Positions 15,623 to 24,842 of a stretch of DNA of 64,000 nucleotides are shown piece by piece (the stretch's first letter is position 1; each line of letters begins with the position of its first letter). Where the stretch lies: positions 1 to 64,000 of the forward strand of contig JAKJER010000008.1 of assembly GCA_022705325.1 (NCBI GenBank). Reading direction: 5' to 3'. The notes below the pieces were generated by a model. That model worked only from the letters and a program-made list of their open reading frames with translations. It did no database searches and was not told where the DNA came from. The DNA comes from Planctomycetota bacterium. Lineage in GTDB: Bacteria > Planctomycetota > Phycisphaerae > SM23-33. The position numbers were made by a program, and so were the translations under genes.

Positions 15623-16930
15623 ATGGATGAGACTCCCCGAACGGATTTGTTCCCCGTGCCGGTGCGGCCGATTGGCCGGCTCCGGCAACTTCTGCCTGTC
15701 CTGCCCCTGGTGCTGCTGTCGGTGGGGTGCCTGATCGGGCCGCTGCTGCTGCCGAGCTGCCGCCCGAGCGACGGGCCGGAGGTCCAGGAGTGGCAGCCGG
15801 TCTACCTCAAGGGCGTTCCCGAGGTCCGCGTGCTGATCGTCCGCCCGCAGGACTCGGTCACAGTGTCCACGACGGCGGGGTATCGGCTTTACGTGGGCCC
15901 GCAGGTGGTGAGCGAGTCAGCCGAGCCGGCCGCCACCGTCATCGTGCGCCGCTCCGGCGGGCGGTGGGCGTTCAACACCATGATGCTCGACGGGGCCGAC
16001 GTGGTCCTCGAACCGGTGGGGGGGCTGCTGAAGGTGGGGCCGATCGCCTACCGCGGGCGGCTGCGGTTCCGCGTGGGCGGCAACGAGCAGGTGGCGGTGA
16101 TCAACCACGTGGACCTGGAGAGCTACCTGGCCGGCGTCCTCCCGCGCGAGCTGTACGCCTCGTGGTCGCAGGAGACGTATCGGGCGCTGGCGGTCGCCGC
16201 CCGCACGTTCGCCCTGTACAACCTTCGCCAGGGCGGCGGCAGCCGGGACTACGACCTGGGCGCCGACGAATCCAGCCAGTGCTACGGCGGCCAGTCGGCC
16301 GAGACCGACAAGTCGTGGCAGGCGGTGCGATCCACGCACGGGCTGGTGCTGGCGTACGGCCAGCCCGGGCGCGAGCGGATCTTCCTGGCCCAGTATTCCT
16401 CGTGCTGCGGCGGGTGCGTCAATGACGCCGCGGTGATCCGCTCGTGCGAAGACATCCCGCCGCTGCGGGGCGGGCAGGCCTGCGACGACTGCCGCGCCGC
16501 CAGCCGCTACCGCTGGCCTGCGGTGCGCGTGAGCAAGACGGACCTCTACGACGCCCTGGCCGTGTGCTACCCCAAGGCCCGCGAGTTGGGCGGCGTGTCG
16601 ACCATCCGCGCGACCTCCACCACGTCCTACGGGCGCACCGTCTGGATCGACGTGATCGGCACGACGGCGGGCAAGTCCATCCGCATCCGCGCCGAGGACC
16701 TCCGCCTGGCCCTGCTCCGCGGGCGCGTCCCCGCCGGCAAGACGCTCTACTCCATGAACTGCCAGATCAACGACGTCGGCGACCACTTCACCTTCACCGA
16801 CGGTCGCGGGCACGGCCACGGCGTCGGGATCTGCCAGTGGGGCGCCGAGGGCAAGGCCCAGAAGGGCTGGTCCGGCGAGCAGATCCTCGGCTACTACTAC
16901 CCGCAGGCCAAGCTGTTGAAGGCGTACTGA
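15623..16930 (+). CDS. SpoIID/LytB-domain protein
   Basis: A 435-residue protein with an N-terminal hydrophobic anchor (residues about 20-45), so it is probably exported and membrane-held. The SpoIID core is clear: VDLESYLAGVLPRELYASW, ALAVAARTFALYNL and the C-terminal GRGHGHGVGICQWGAEG. In Bacillus, SpoIID is a lytic transglycosylase that cuts denuded peptidoglycan; its catalytic Glu lies in the segment equivalent to LPRELY here. An insertion rich in cysteine (SSCCGGCVND, SCEDIPP, ACDDC) breaks the domain and may form disulfides or bind metal. No spore-formation context exists, so a general wall-remodelling role is more likely. There is no ribosome site before the ATG; the promoter position suggests a leaderless transcript. 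Confidence 0.85.
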   Translation: MDETPRTDLFPVPVRPIGRLRQLLPVLPLVLLSVGCLIGPLLLPSCRPSDGPEVQEWQPVYLKGVPEVRVLIVRPQDSVTVSTTAGYRLYVGPQVVSESAEPAATVIVRRSGGRWAFNTMMLDGADVVLEPVGGLLKVGPIAYRGRLRFRVGGNEQVAVINHVDLESYLAGVLPRELYASWSQETYRALAVAARTFALYNLRQGGGSRDYDLGADESSQCYGGQSAETDKSWQAVRSTHGLVLAYGQPGRERIFLAQYSSCCGGCVNDAAVIRSCEDIPPLRGGQACDDCRAASRYRWPAVRVSKTDLYDALAVCYPKARELGGVSTIRATSTTSYGRTVWIDVIGTTAGKSIRIRAEDLRLALLRGRVPAGKTLYSMNCQINDVGDHFTFTDGRGHGHGVGICQWGAEGKAQKGWSGEQILGYYYPQAKLLKAY

Positions 16931-16940
16931 CCACAACGGC

Positions 16941-17047
16941 GGACGCAGAGGCGCAAAGACGCAGAGGAAGAACGAGAGGAATAGAAGATACAGAGACGAA
17001 TCTGCTCATTCTCTTTCTTCTCTCTGTGCCTCTGCTCCTCTGCGTCC
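16941..17047. repeat. Long imperfect inverted repeat between convergent genes
   Basis: GGACGCAGAGG (16941-16951) and CCTCTGCGTCC (17037-17047) are perfect 11-base arms. Inner segments (gaagaacgagaggaat and attctctttcttc) also pair in part. The plus-strand left arm contains the tandem-like words acgcagagg and gacgcagagg. It lies between the SpoIID-like gene and the converging oxidoreductase gene, so it may act as a bidirectional terminator. It could also be a small palindromic repeat element. Confidence 0.6.
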
Positions 17048-17050
17048 TCT

Positions 17051-18277
17051 TCACAGCATCGTCAGCGGGTTCTTGCGGTTCTCCAGGGGCAGCTTGACGG
17101 GCCGGCCCAGGCGGTGCGACTCGAAGACCGAGACGATCATCTCCATCGCCCACCTTCCGTCGTAGACGGACGATGAGGGATTGCCTCCCTTCTCGACGCA
17201 GGCGATCAGCTCGCTCACCGCCGTCTCGTTGCCCCCGTGCATCCCGCCGGTCTTGACGGGCTCGGGTTGGTCCACGCCGGCCGAGCTGATCGGCCGCCAC
17301 TTCGCCTTGGGGTCGATGCCCGCCCACGAGGCGCCTTCCAGCAGATGCACCTGGGTCATGTATCCGTGCCCGATGCGGATGACGCCCTTGGTCCCGCAGA
17401 CGAACAGGACGTAGCGGGCCTCCTTCGGCTGGGCGTTCTTGACCGAGTCGAACGACGCCATCGCGCCCGAGGCCAGCCGCCACACGGCGTGGACCTCGTC
17501 GCCGGCCAGCGGGCCGATGCCCTCGGCCCCCTCGTGGACGTGCTCCCTGGCCACGGGCTTGCCGTCCTGGCGGACCTCGGCGAAGCCCCACAGCGGCTGG
17601 CCGCCGATGAACTGCACGAGGTTGAGCACGTGGGTGCCCAGGACCCACAGGTCCTCGCCCCCGCCGCGGCGGTCCTCCTTGCCGCGCGCCCGCAGGTCCA
17701 GCACCTTGCCGATGACGCCCTCGTCGATGAGCTTCTTGGCCATCGCCACCCGTGGGCAGTAGCGCGTCTGGTGCGAGACCGCCAGCTTGACCTTGTGCTG
17801 CTCGCAGGCGGCGACGACCTGGTCGGCCTCCTCGAGGGTGCGGCACATGGGCTTTTCGAGGTAGATTCCGCGTGCGCCCGCCTGACAGGCCGCCAGGGCT
17901 ATGTCGCGGTGCTGGTCGAGGTGGCGCGGGCAGATGCTGACCAGGTCGGGCTTCTCCTTCTGGAGCATCTGGCGGTAGTCGGGGTAGGGCGCAGCGCCGC
18001 CAAGTCGTTTGGCGGCGGCAGCCAGGCCTTTGGCGTCGGCGTCGGCGACGGCGACAACCTTGACGTTGGGGATGTTCAGCCAGACCACGTCCAGCCCGTG
18101 CCCGTAGTTGCCGCGTCCGGTGTGTCCGATGACGGCGGCCCGGTAGGCGGCCGGCGCGGCGGGGGGGTCGGCTGAGCGGGCAACGCCCGCGAGGGACACG
18201 GCGGCGGCAGCGGCGGCCGAGCGGAGGACGCTGCGCCGGCTGACGGCTTGGGGGCAAGCGAACGCGGACGCTTTCAT
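17051..18277 (-). CDS. Gfo/Idh/MocA-family oxidoreductase with Tat signal
   Basis: A 408-residue protein. The ATG at 18275-18277 follows aggag and opens a Tat-type signal (SRRSVLRSAAAAAAVSLAG). The Rossmann domain begins at AAVIGHTGRGNYGHG and the NAD(P)-sugar motif YLEKPMCRT is intact near residue 138, with the usual Lys. The C-terminal substrate domain includes DLWVLGTHVLNL. Such enzymes oxidise or reduce sugars or inositols, and in planctomycetes many carry Tat signals. The cofactor is expected to be bound before export. The gene stands alone between convergent and divergent neighbours. The substrate cannot be named. Confidence 0.88.
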   Translation of the reverse strand: MKASAFACPQAVSRRSVLRSAAAAAAVSLAGVARSADPPAAPAAYRAAVIGHTGRGNYGHGLDVVWLNIPNVKVVAVADADAKGLAAAAKRLGGAAPYPDYRQMLQKEKPDLVSICPRHLDQHRDIALAACQAGARGIYLEKPMCRTLEEADQVVAACEQHKVKLAVSHQTRYCPRVAMAKKLIDEGVIGKVLDLRARGKEDRRGGGEDLWVLGTHVLNLVQFIGGQPLWGFAEVRQDGKPVAREHVHEGAEGIGPLAGDEVHAVWRLASGAMASFDSVKNAQPKEARYVLFVCGTKGVIRIGHGYMTQVHLLEGASWAGIDPKAKWRPISSAGVDQPEPVKTGGMHGGNETAVSELIACVEKGGNPSSSVYDGRWAMEMIVSVFESHRLGRPVKLPLENRKNPLTML

Positions 18278-18444
18278 GGGCGGCTCCTGCGGGTTGGACG
18301 GGTGAAACGGCACGACCAGACTGTAGCATTGCGGGCGGGCCCTGGCCAGTGGTTCCCGGAGGCGGGCACAAAACCAGGAATCGCGTGTGTTTTGCCTTGC
18401 CGTTCCGTATGATGGCGGTTTCGGACCACTTTTGGGAGACGACA

Positions 18445-18795
18445 ATGACAGATATCATGGACCTGGCTGAGCGGCTGGGCAAGTCGATCGCGGACTCGTC
18501 CCAGGCCAAGGCCCTTCGCGACGCGCGGGTCGAGTTGAACCAGCAGCCGGGCATCCTTCAGTTGCTCCAGGACTTCCAGGCACAGTCGGACAAGATCGCC
18601 CACCTGGAGGAAGAGAACAAGCCCATCGAGGTGGAAGACAAGCGCAAGCTCCAGGACCTTCACAACCAGTTGGTCGCCAACGACGTGTTCAAGAAGTACA
18701 CCGCCGCCCAGATGGAGTACGTGGACCTGCTGCGGAAGGTGAACGAAACACTGGACGCACAACTCGCGCCGACCGAGGGCCAGGACGAGCAATAA
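18445..18795 (+). CDS. YlbF/YmcA-family protein
   Basis: A 116-residue, almost wholly helical protein starting at the ATG after gggag. The family pattern is clear: LGKSIADSSQAKALRDARVEL, QLLQDFQAQSDKI, IEVEDKRKLQDLHNQL and ankYxxAQxEYVDLL-like VFKKYTAAQMEYVDLL. In Bacillus subtilis, YlbF, YmcA and YaaT form a complex that assists RNase Y and influences phosphorelay signalling. Here only one member is seen and there is no RNase Y nearby. The gene precedes the large pseudokinase on the same strand by 169 bases, but that gene has its own promoter. A cytoplasmic role in RNA processing or regulation is likely. Confidence 0.85.
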   Translation: MTDIMDLAERLGKSIADSSQAKALRDARVELNQQPGILQLLQDFQAQSDKIAHLEEENKPIEVEDKRKLQDLHNQLVANDVFKKYTAAQMEYVDLLRKVNETLDAQLAPTEGQDEQ

Positions 18796-18872
18796 CCGCC
18801 CGCAGCGTGCGCCAGGCGAGGGGCGCGCGCCCACGGCCGGCCTCTGGCCGCTTGGCGGGGCGCCCTGCAGCC

Positions 18873-18901
18873 TTGACCCCAGGCCGACCGGCGCGTATCG
18901 T
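18873..18901 (+). promoter_or_regulatory. Promoter of the pseudokinase gene
   Basis: TTGACC (18873-18878) and TATCGT (18896-18901) are separated by exactly 17 bases. The predicted transcript start near 18908 leaves a leader of about 57 bases. A gagagg ribosome site precedes the ATG at 18965. Confidence 0.5.
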
Positions 18902-18964
18902 AGTTGACAGGGCGTGTGGTGGTTTCGCTCCGTCGGCGTATCGCTCTCGAGAGGTTAGCCAGTC

Positions 18965-21900
18965 ATGGCCTACGTGGAAGTCGTCAAAGACGGGAAAGTC
19001 GTCACCAGGCGGGAGCTGGATGAAGACCGGGCGACAGAGGGGTGTCCGATTCGGCTGGGACCGCTGGGCGAGGTGACGCTTGCGGTGGGGCAGTCGGTCC
19101 ACCTCAAGGGGTACGATCTGACCGTCTTCGCCGGGCCGCTTCCGCCCGCCGACGCCCCGCCAACGTCGCCGCCGGCCTCGACGGGCGACCAGGCTTCTGA
19201 GACTCCCCCCGGCCAATCATCCGAATCGCTCCCCGACGCCCCCGGCCCCGAGGCGGACAAGTCGCAGGAGACGGCGGCTGCCGCGCTGGCGGCTGCGGCC
19301 CAGCAGCAGGAGGCCGAGCAGGCCGCCCACGCGCCCGCTGAACCGGCCGGCCAGCCGCCCGAGGTCGAGGGCTACCAGATCCTGGGCCCCCTCGAAGGCC
19401 AGGGCGGCGCATGGAAGGCGGTGCAACTGAGTTCCCAGAAGATCGTCGCCTTGACGGTCTTCCCGTATTCGGCCCTGGCGGACGACTCGATCCGCGAGCG
19501 GTTCGTCAAGGAGATCAAGCTGGCGGCCCGGCTGGAGCACCCGGCCATCGCGGGCGTGTACGACACCGCCGTCTCCCGCGGCAAGGGCTGCTACGTGGCC
19601 GAAGAGCTGATCGAGGGCATGCCCGTCGACCGCTACGTCCTGACCCATCGCCTGGACCGCAAGCAGATCGCCGAACTGATGAAGAAGGCGGCCTTGGCCG
19701 TCGAGGCCGCCCACCAGAAGGGCCTGACGCATCGCGCCCTGACGCCGGAAAACATCCTGGTCACTCCCGACGGTCAGCCGCACGTCATCGGCTTCGGCCT
19801 GCCCCGCGTCACCGACCAGGTCTCGCCGCTGGAGCAGGCCCTGGCCAGCCAGACGCCCGCCTCGCCGACCTACCTGGCTCCCGAGCAGGCCGCCGGCCGG
19901 CACGACCAGGTCGCCGAGCCCAGCGACGTCTACAGCCTGGGCGCCATCCTCTTTCGCCTGCTGACGGCCAAGTACCCCCACGACATGGGCGGGCTTCAGT
20001 TCGAGGTGTACCGCCGCGTCATCGACCAGGACGCCCTCCGACTGCGCCGGGCCACCAGCGCCGCCGACGAGGACCTCGACCTGATCCTGGGCAAGGCCCT
20101 CGCCCGCGATATCGCCCAGCGCTATCCCTCGCCGGCCGCCCTGGCGGTCGATCTCGATCTGTACGCCCGCACCCGGCCGCTCACCATCCGCCCCCGTTCA
20201 AAGGCCTACGTCGCCAGGAAGTTCGTCCAGCGCAACTTCTGGCCCGTGGTCATCAGCGCGGCGGCTGTGGTAATCCTGGGTATCGCCGCCGCGATCTACC
20301 TGGGGGTCGCCTCCAAGCAGGCCGATGAGGATCGTGTCGCCCAGGCGGAGCAGAAACGTCTGGCGGCCATCCAGGCCGAGCGCGACCGCACCAACGCCAT
20401 CGAGATCGCCCGCATTGCCGAGGAGGAGCGCCGGCGCGAGGCTAGACGCCGGGGCGAGACGATCGACGAGACCCCGGCGACCCAGCCGGGCCCAGCCGAC
20501 AAGCCCGATTCGCCGACTACCCAGGTTGCCGAGGGGCCCACCGCCCAGCCGCAAACCCCGGCGACCCAGCCGGCGCCGCTCGACAAGCCCGTGCCGCCCG
20601 CGCCCGGCGACGACACCGCGGGCCTGCCTGCCGTTGTCGAGTGGACGCCCTTGTTCGACGGGCAGAACCTGGGCCAGTGGAAGCCGGCTGCCGGGCAGGT
20701 CGTCGCCGAGGGCGGGGCGATCATGCTGCAGGCGGCCCCGGTGACGGCGGCGGCCTACATGGGCGACTTCCCCAACATGCATTACGAGATCATGCTGGAG
20801 ACGATGCGCCTGAACGGGTCGGGCACCCTGTGCGATCTGATGCTGCCGGTCCGCTCGACCTGCGCCAGCGTCCACCTGGGCGGTGCGGGCAAGGGCGTGG
20901 GTCTGCGTTACACCGGGCCCGACGGGCCGGACCTGGCCGCGGCCCAACTGGCTGTCGACGACATGAAATGGTACGAGTTGCGCGTGCGGGTCTCGCGCGA
21001 GCAGGTCGTCTGCTACGTGAATAACGCCGAGGTCCTCAAAGTGTCCACGGCGGACCTGCTGGCCAAGGCGCCGCCCAATCTCCCCGGAGCCGAACGGCTG
21101 AGGCTGTTGACCTGGAAGTCGACCTCGGCCGCCTTCCGTAACCTGCGGTATCGGCGCCTGACGGTGGCGGAGGTGGCCCCGCCCAAGCCACCCGAACCGG
21201 CCACCAAGCCCGCCACCAGGCCCGCCACTCAGCCGGCCACCAAGCCCGCGCCCAAGCCGACCACCAAACCGGCTACCAAGCCTGCGCCAAAACCGACCAC
21301 CAAGCCCGGTCCCACAAAGCCCGATCCCAAGAAGCCAGGCCCCAAGAAGCCCGCCACCAAGCCTGCGCCCAAGCCCCCCGAGCCGCCCAAGCCGGACCCC
21401 GCCAATCCCCCGCCGGTCAAGCCCGAGGGCGAGGCCAAAGCGCGATTCGACGAGAAGTTCGGCGAGGACATGAAGAAGGCCGTCGCCTGGAAGGACGCCA
21501 TCGAACTGGCCCGTCGCCTGCTGGAGGCCGCCAAGGCACTCGACTACGACCCCGACCTGCTGACCCTGCTCTGCGAGCAGGCCCACACGCTGGCCATGAA
21601 GAACCCCGTCGGCTATCCCCTGGCGGCGGAGGCCATGGAGTTCCTGGCCGACGAGCCGGACCAGAAACGCATTGAGGCGATGGACAAGGTCATCGACGTC
21701 CGCAAGCGGGTCTTTGGCGCCGCCCGCGGCCTGGACAAGGCCCAGGCCCTGGAGGAGCTGTTGGACGCCATGGTCACCCTGGCCCGCGCCCACCTGCTCC
21801 AGAACGACCTGGCCGCCGCCTCGCGGGTGCTGGGCCAGGCCCAGGGATTGGCCATCTCGGGCAAGGCCATCGGCGCCGACGAAATCAAGGCCCTGCTCCG

Positions 21901-22924
21901 CGAGGTGCAGTTGGCCGACCAGGTGGACAAGCAGCTCAAGGTCCTGGAGGCCCGCCGCAAGGAAAAGGGCGACGACGACGTGATCCGCCGCAGCCTGCTG
22001 CTGCCCATGCTGCTGGAGCGCGACAACCCCGCCGAGGCCGAGAAGCTCCTCTACGACAAGGCCGACGAGAAACTCAAGAAGTTCATCCCGCTGTGCGCCA
22101 AGCCCCCCGCGGAACTGAGCGAGGAGGAGGCCCGCGAGTTGATGCAGTTCTACCGCGAGCAGAGCGAGCAGGAGAAGCTCTCCTACCTGGCCCGGCGGAC
22201 GCTGCTGCGGCGGCGCGTGCTGCTGGCGCGAGCCTACCTGGCAGGCCACAAGGACGACCAGACCGCCCGCAAGGACATGCAGATGGTCATGGACCAGTGC
22301 GAGAAGGACCTTTCCCGCATGGGCGATGTGGAACTGGGCCTGGGCCTGTGGCGAGACCTGACGCCGCTGGTGAACCTGAAGGCGGACGTGGCCGGGGGCA
22401 AGTGGGCCTTCAACGGCTGTTCGCTGACGCTGGAAGGGGCGGCGCCCAACGCGATGGTCTCGCTGCCGGAGAAACTGCTGGGCAGCTACCAGGCGATGGT
22501 GCGGCTGGTGCCCGGCGAGCAGGGCGACTGCCTGATCGATCTGCCGGTCGGCTCGGGCCGGGCGCTCACGGTGATTGTCAGCGGCGACAAGGGCGGGTTG
22601 GGCAAGGTCGGCGGCAAGGTGCTCGGCGCCTCGGTGAAGGATTACGAGAGCGGCAAGGCCTGCACGGTCAAGGCCAACGTGACGGTCGGCGCGAAGGTGG
22701 AGGTCGTCGTGCACGTGAACGGCCTGGCCTACGCCAAGTGGAGCGGGCAGGCCAAGGACGCCTCCCCGGTCGCGCCGGACAAGGCCCACCCGCAGGGCAT
22801 GCCCGTCATCCGCGTGGGCTGCCGCAGCGGCACGGCCCGCTTCCAGGCCGTCCGTGTCCGCATGCTCGGCGGTCAGACCCAGCCGCTGCGCCCCAGACTG
22901 GCGCCCAAGGGGCCGCTGGACTGA
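18965..22924 (+). CDS. Transmembrane protein pseudokinase with extracytoplasmic DUF1080-like domain
   Basis: A 1319-residue receptor-like protein. Residues 1-60 resemble part of an FHA or small beta domain, and 60-130 are Ala/Gln/Pro-rich. Residues about 134-400 are a Hanks-type kinase fold with intact YLAPEQ and SDVYSLGAILFRLLT. Three catalytic positions are altered: the VAIK Lys is lost (IVALTVF), the HRD loop reads HRALTPENIL, and DFG reads GFG. Residues about 424-449 form one membrane segment. Outside it lie a DUF1080/LamG-like domain (about 558-735, starting TPLFDGQNLGQW), a Lys-Pro-Thr-rich stalk (738-822), a helical region and a beta-rich C-terminus. It probably senses an extracellular ligand and signals by binding rather than by phosphorylation. 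The downstream neighbour is an FHA-SpoIIE phosphatase. Confidence 0.87.
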   Translation: MAYVEVVKDGKVVTRRELDEDRATEGCPIRLGPLGEVTLAVGQSVHLKGYDLTVFAGPLPPADAPPTSPPASTGDQASETPPGQSSESLPDAPGPEADKSQETAAAALAAAAQQQEAEQAAHAPAEPAGQPPEVEGYQILGPLEGQGGAWKAVQLSSQKIVALTVFPYSALADDSIRERFVKEIKLAARLEHPAIAGVYDTAVSRGKGCYVAEELIEGMPVDRYVLTHRLDRKQIAELMKKAALAVEAAHQKGLTHRALTPENILVTPDGQPHVIGFGLPRVTDQVSPLEQALASQTPASPTYLAPEQAAGRHDQVAEPSDVYSLGAILFRLLTAKYPHDMGGLQFEVYRRVIDQDALRLRRATSAADEDLDLILGKALARDIAQRYPSPAALAVDLDLYARTRPLTIRPRSKAYVARKFVQRNFWPVVISAAAVVILGIAAAIYLGVASKQADEDRVAQAEQKRLAAIQAERDRTNAIEIARIAEEERRREARRRGETIDETPATQPGPADKPDSPTTQVAEGPTAQPQTPATQPAPLDKPVPPAPGDDTAGLPAVVEWTPLFDGQNLGQWKPAAGQVVAEGGAIMLQAAPVTAAAYMGDFPNMHYEIMLETMRLNGSGTLCDLMLPVRSTCASVHLGGAGKGVGLRYTGPDGPDLAAAQLAVDDMKWYELRVRVSREQVVCYVNNAEVLKVSTADLLAKAPPNLPGAERLRLLTWKSTSAAFRNLRYRRLTVAEVAPPKPPEPATKPATRPATQPATKPAPKPTTKPATKPAPKPTTKPGPTKPDPKKPGPKKPATKPAPKPPEPPKPDPANPPPVKPEGEAKARFDEKFGEDMKKAVAWKDAIELARRLLEAAKALDYDPDLLTLLCEQAHTLAMKNPVGYPLAAEAMEFLADEPDQKRIEAMDKVIDVRKRVFGAARGLDKAQALEELLDAMVTLARAHLLQNDLAAASRVLGQAQGLAISGKAIGADEIKALLREVQLADQVDKQLKVLEARRKEKGDDDVIRRSLLLPMLLERDNPAEAEKLLYDKADEKLKKFIPLCAKPPAELSEEEARELMQFYREQSEQEKLSYLARRTLLRRRVLLARAYLAGHKDDQTARKDMQMVMDQCEKDLSRMGDVELGLGLWRDLTPLVNLKADVAGGKWAFNGCSLTLEGAAPNAMVSLPEKLLGSYQAMVRLVPGEQGDCLIDLPVGSGRALTVIVSGDKGGLGKVGGKVLGASVKDYESGKACTVKANVTVGAKVEVVVHVNGLAYAKWSGQAKDASPVAPDKAHPQGMPVIRVGCRSGTARFQAVRVRMLGGQTQPLRPRLAPKGPLD

Positions 22925-23123
22925 TTGACGGTCTTCGACTCGCCTGCGGCCGGCGTCTGCTGTAACCGTACTGGCAAGTCGGCGGTATAAAAATCGTTAA
23001 GCTATCCAGATGATTGGGAAGGTGCTCGCGAACGGATCGACAGTTTTCGGTGGTCGATTTGTCAGTTGATCTTCAACGGTTGTAGTCAAATCGCGAATCG
23101 ACAATCGTCTTCGGGAGACTGCC

Positions 23124-24779
23124 ATGTCCGCCAGATTGATCGTCGAAGGTCCTGAGGGCCAGCAGGCGTTTGAAGTCTCGCCTCGCGGCTGCGTGCTGGG
23201 CCGCAGCACCAAGTGCGGCGGTTTCCTGCCCAGCGACCGCGTTTCGCGTCAGCACGCCCGGGTCTTCCGCGACCCCTTCGGGCGGTGGGTCATCGAGGAC
23301 CTCCAGAGCCGCAACGGCACGTGGGTGAACGGGCAGCAGGTGTCGGCCCACGTGCTGCTGCCGGGCGACGCGACGGAGATCGGGCCTTTCCGTCTGCGCC
23401 TGGAGCAACCCTCGCTGCCGACCATCCAGCCCGATTCCGGAAGCCGGAGTTCCGTGGAACTGGTCCAGGGCGAGGACGACGAGCATATCGTCCACAGCCG
23501 CGGCGGCGAGGATGCCGTCCTGTCCCGGGCGCGGCTCAAGATGCTCAACGCGATCATTGACCGCCTGGCGTCCCTGCCGGGCCCCGACAGCCTCTACCGC
23601 GAGACCTGCCGCACGTTGGCCCGCGCGCCGGGAGCGGCCGCCCTGGTGCTGCGCATGGAGATCTCGCCCGGCAAGGGCGCCGTGGCGGACCAGGCCGTCG
23701 TGCTGGCCAGCCAGGTCGCCACCGAACAGGGCCTTGGCGCCGCGGGCGAAAGCGTCCGCCTCTCGCGGCGCGTGCTGGAGGCGGTCTGCGCGGAGCGGAC
23801 AGCCGTCATGGCGGGCGGGCCCAACCTCGCCAGCCGCCACCTCATGCTCACCGTACAGGACCCCGATCGTCCCCACACCGTCTTCTGCGCCCCGGTGGGA
23901 GAGAACGAAGAGGGCCTCGACCTGCTCTACCTGGACCTGCCCACCGACCAGGCGATCGGCGACACCTTCGAGTTCGTGCAGGCCGTCGCCGCCCAGGTGG
24001 CCCTGGCCCGGCGGAACCTGCTGCTGGCCCAGGCCCGCGCCGAGCAACGCGTGCTGGACCACCAGCTCCTGATGGCCCGCGACATCCAGACCCGCCTGAC
24101 GCCCAAGGACCTGAGGCTGCCCGGCCTGGACATCGCCGTCCACTACCAGCCCGCGACGTGGGTGGGAGGAGACTACTGCGACCTCTGGTCGCTCGGCGAC
24201 GGGCGCGTAGCCTTCGCCGTCGGCGACGTCTGCGGCAAGGGACTCCCCGCGGCCATGCTCATGACCAACCTCCACGCCGCCCTCCGCAACATCCTGGAAT
24301 TCTGCCCTCGCTGCGACCAGGCCCTGACCCACCTCAACGTCTTCCTCCACGATCACCTGCCCGAAGGACTGTTCGTCACCCTGTTCCTGGGTTTGCTCGC
24401 CCCCGGCGACGGCCTGTTGGAATATGCCAACGCCGGACACCCCCAGCCCCTGCTGGTCGGCGACCGGGGGCCCCAGCCGCTGGGCCAGGCCGACAATCTG
24501 CCTCTCGGCACCGACCGCGCCTGGGTCTTCAAGAGCCGCAGCGACCAACTCAAGCCCGGCAGCGGGATCCTGGCCTTCACCGACGGCATCACCGAGTCGG
24601 CCGCAGCCGACGGGACGCTGTTCGGACTGGAGGGTCTCCAACAGACCTTGAGCGAACTGGGGCGCCAAAGGGCCGACACCCTCGTGCAGGGCGTGACCGC
24701 GGCGGCCGAGGCCTTTCGCCAGTCGCTGCCCCAGCACGATGACGTGACGGTCCTGGCCCTGATGAGGAACGAAGCCTAG
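23124..24779 (+). CDS. FHA-GAF-SpoIIE (PP2C-type) serine phosphatase
   Basis: A 551-residue cytoplasmic signalling protein starting at the ATG after gggag. Residues 3-95 form an FHA phosphothreonine-binding domain (GCVLGRSTKCGGF, VSRQHARVF, LQSRNGTWVNG). Residues about 130-310 look like a GAF domain. A short helix (LDHQLLMARDIQTRLTP) precedes the SpoIIE/RsbU phosphatase (about 330-548), with the metal-binding GGDYCD and GDVCGKG and the FTDGITE and DDVTVL segments intact. Such proteins dephosphorylate anti-sigma antagonists or other Ser/Thr phosphoproteins. It lies 199 bases after the pseudokinase on the same strand, and its FHA domain could read phosphorylated partners of that pathway. A terminator-like hairpin follows. 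Confidence 0.92.
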   Translation: MSARLIVEGPEGQQAFEVSPRGCVLGRSTKCGGFLPSDRVSRQHARVFRDPFGRWVIEDLQSRNGTWVNGQQVSAHVLLPGDATEIGPFRLRLEQPSLPTIQPDSGSRSSVELVQGEDDEHIVHSRGGEDAVLSRARLKMLNAIIDRLASLPGPDSLYRETCRTLARAPGAAALVLRMEISPGKGAVADQAVVLASQVATEQGLGAAGESVRLSRRVLEAVCAERTAVMAGGPNLASRHLMLTVQDPDRPHTVFCAPVGENEEGLDLLYLDLPTDQAIGDTFEFVQAVAAQVALARRNLLLAQARAEQRVLDHQLLMARDIQTRLTPKDLRLPGLDIAVHYQPATWVGGDYCDLWSLGDGRVAFAVGDVCGKGLPAAMLMTNLHAALRNILEFCPRCDQALTHLNVFLHDHLPEGLFVTLFLGLLAPGDGLLEYANAGHPQPLLVGDRGPQPLGQADNLPLGTDRAWVFKSRSDQLKPGSGILAFTDGITESAAADGTLFGLEGLQQTLSELGRQRADTLVQGVTAAAEAFRQSLPQHDDVTVLALMRNEA

Positions 24780-24800
24780 GGATTTGCGGCTGCCGATCTT

Positions 24801-24838
24801 CGATTGGCATGGCCTCTTCGACGGCCATGCACAAATCG
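24801..24838. terminator. Bidirectional terminator hairpin
   Basis: GCATGGCC (24807-24814) and GGCCATGC (24823-24830) form a perfect 8-bp stem with an 8-base loop. CGATT (24801-24805) and AATCG (24834-24838) extend it. It lies between the converging phosphatase gene and PEP-CTERM gene. Confidence 0.6.
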
Positions 24839-24842
24839 ACAA

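Noticed and set aside
20198..22789. 863-codon minus-strand frame inside the pseudokinase gene
   Set aside because: Gly/Leu/Arg-rich antisense shadow of the Lys-Pro and helical regions.
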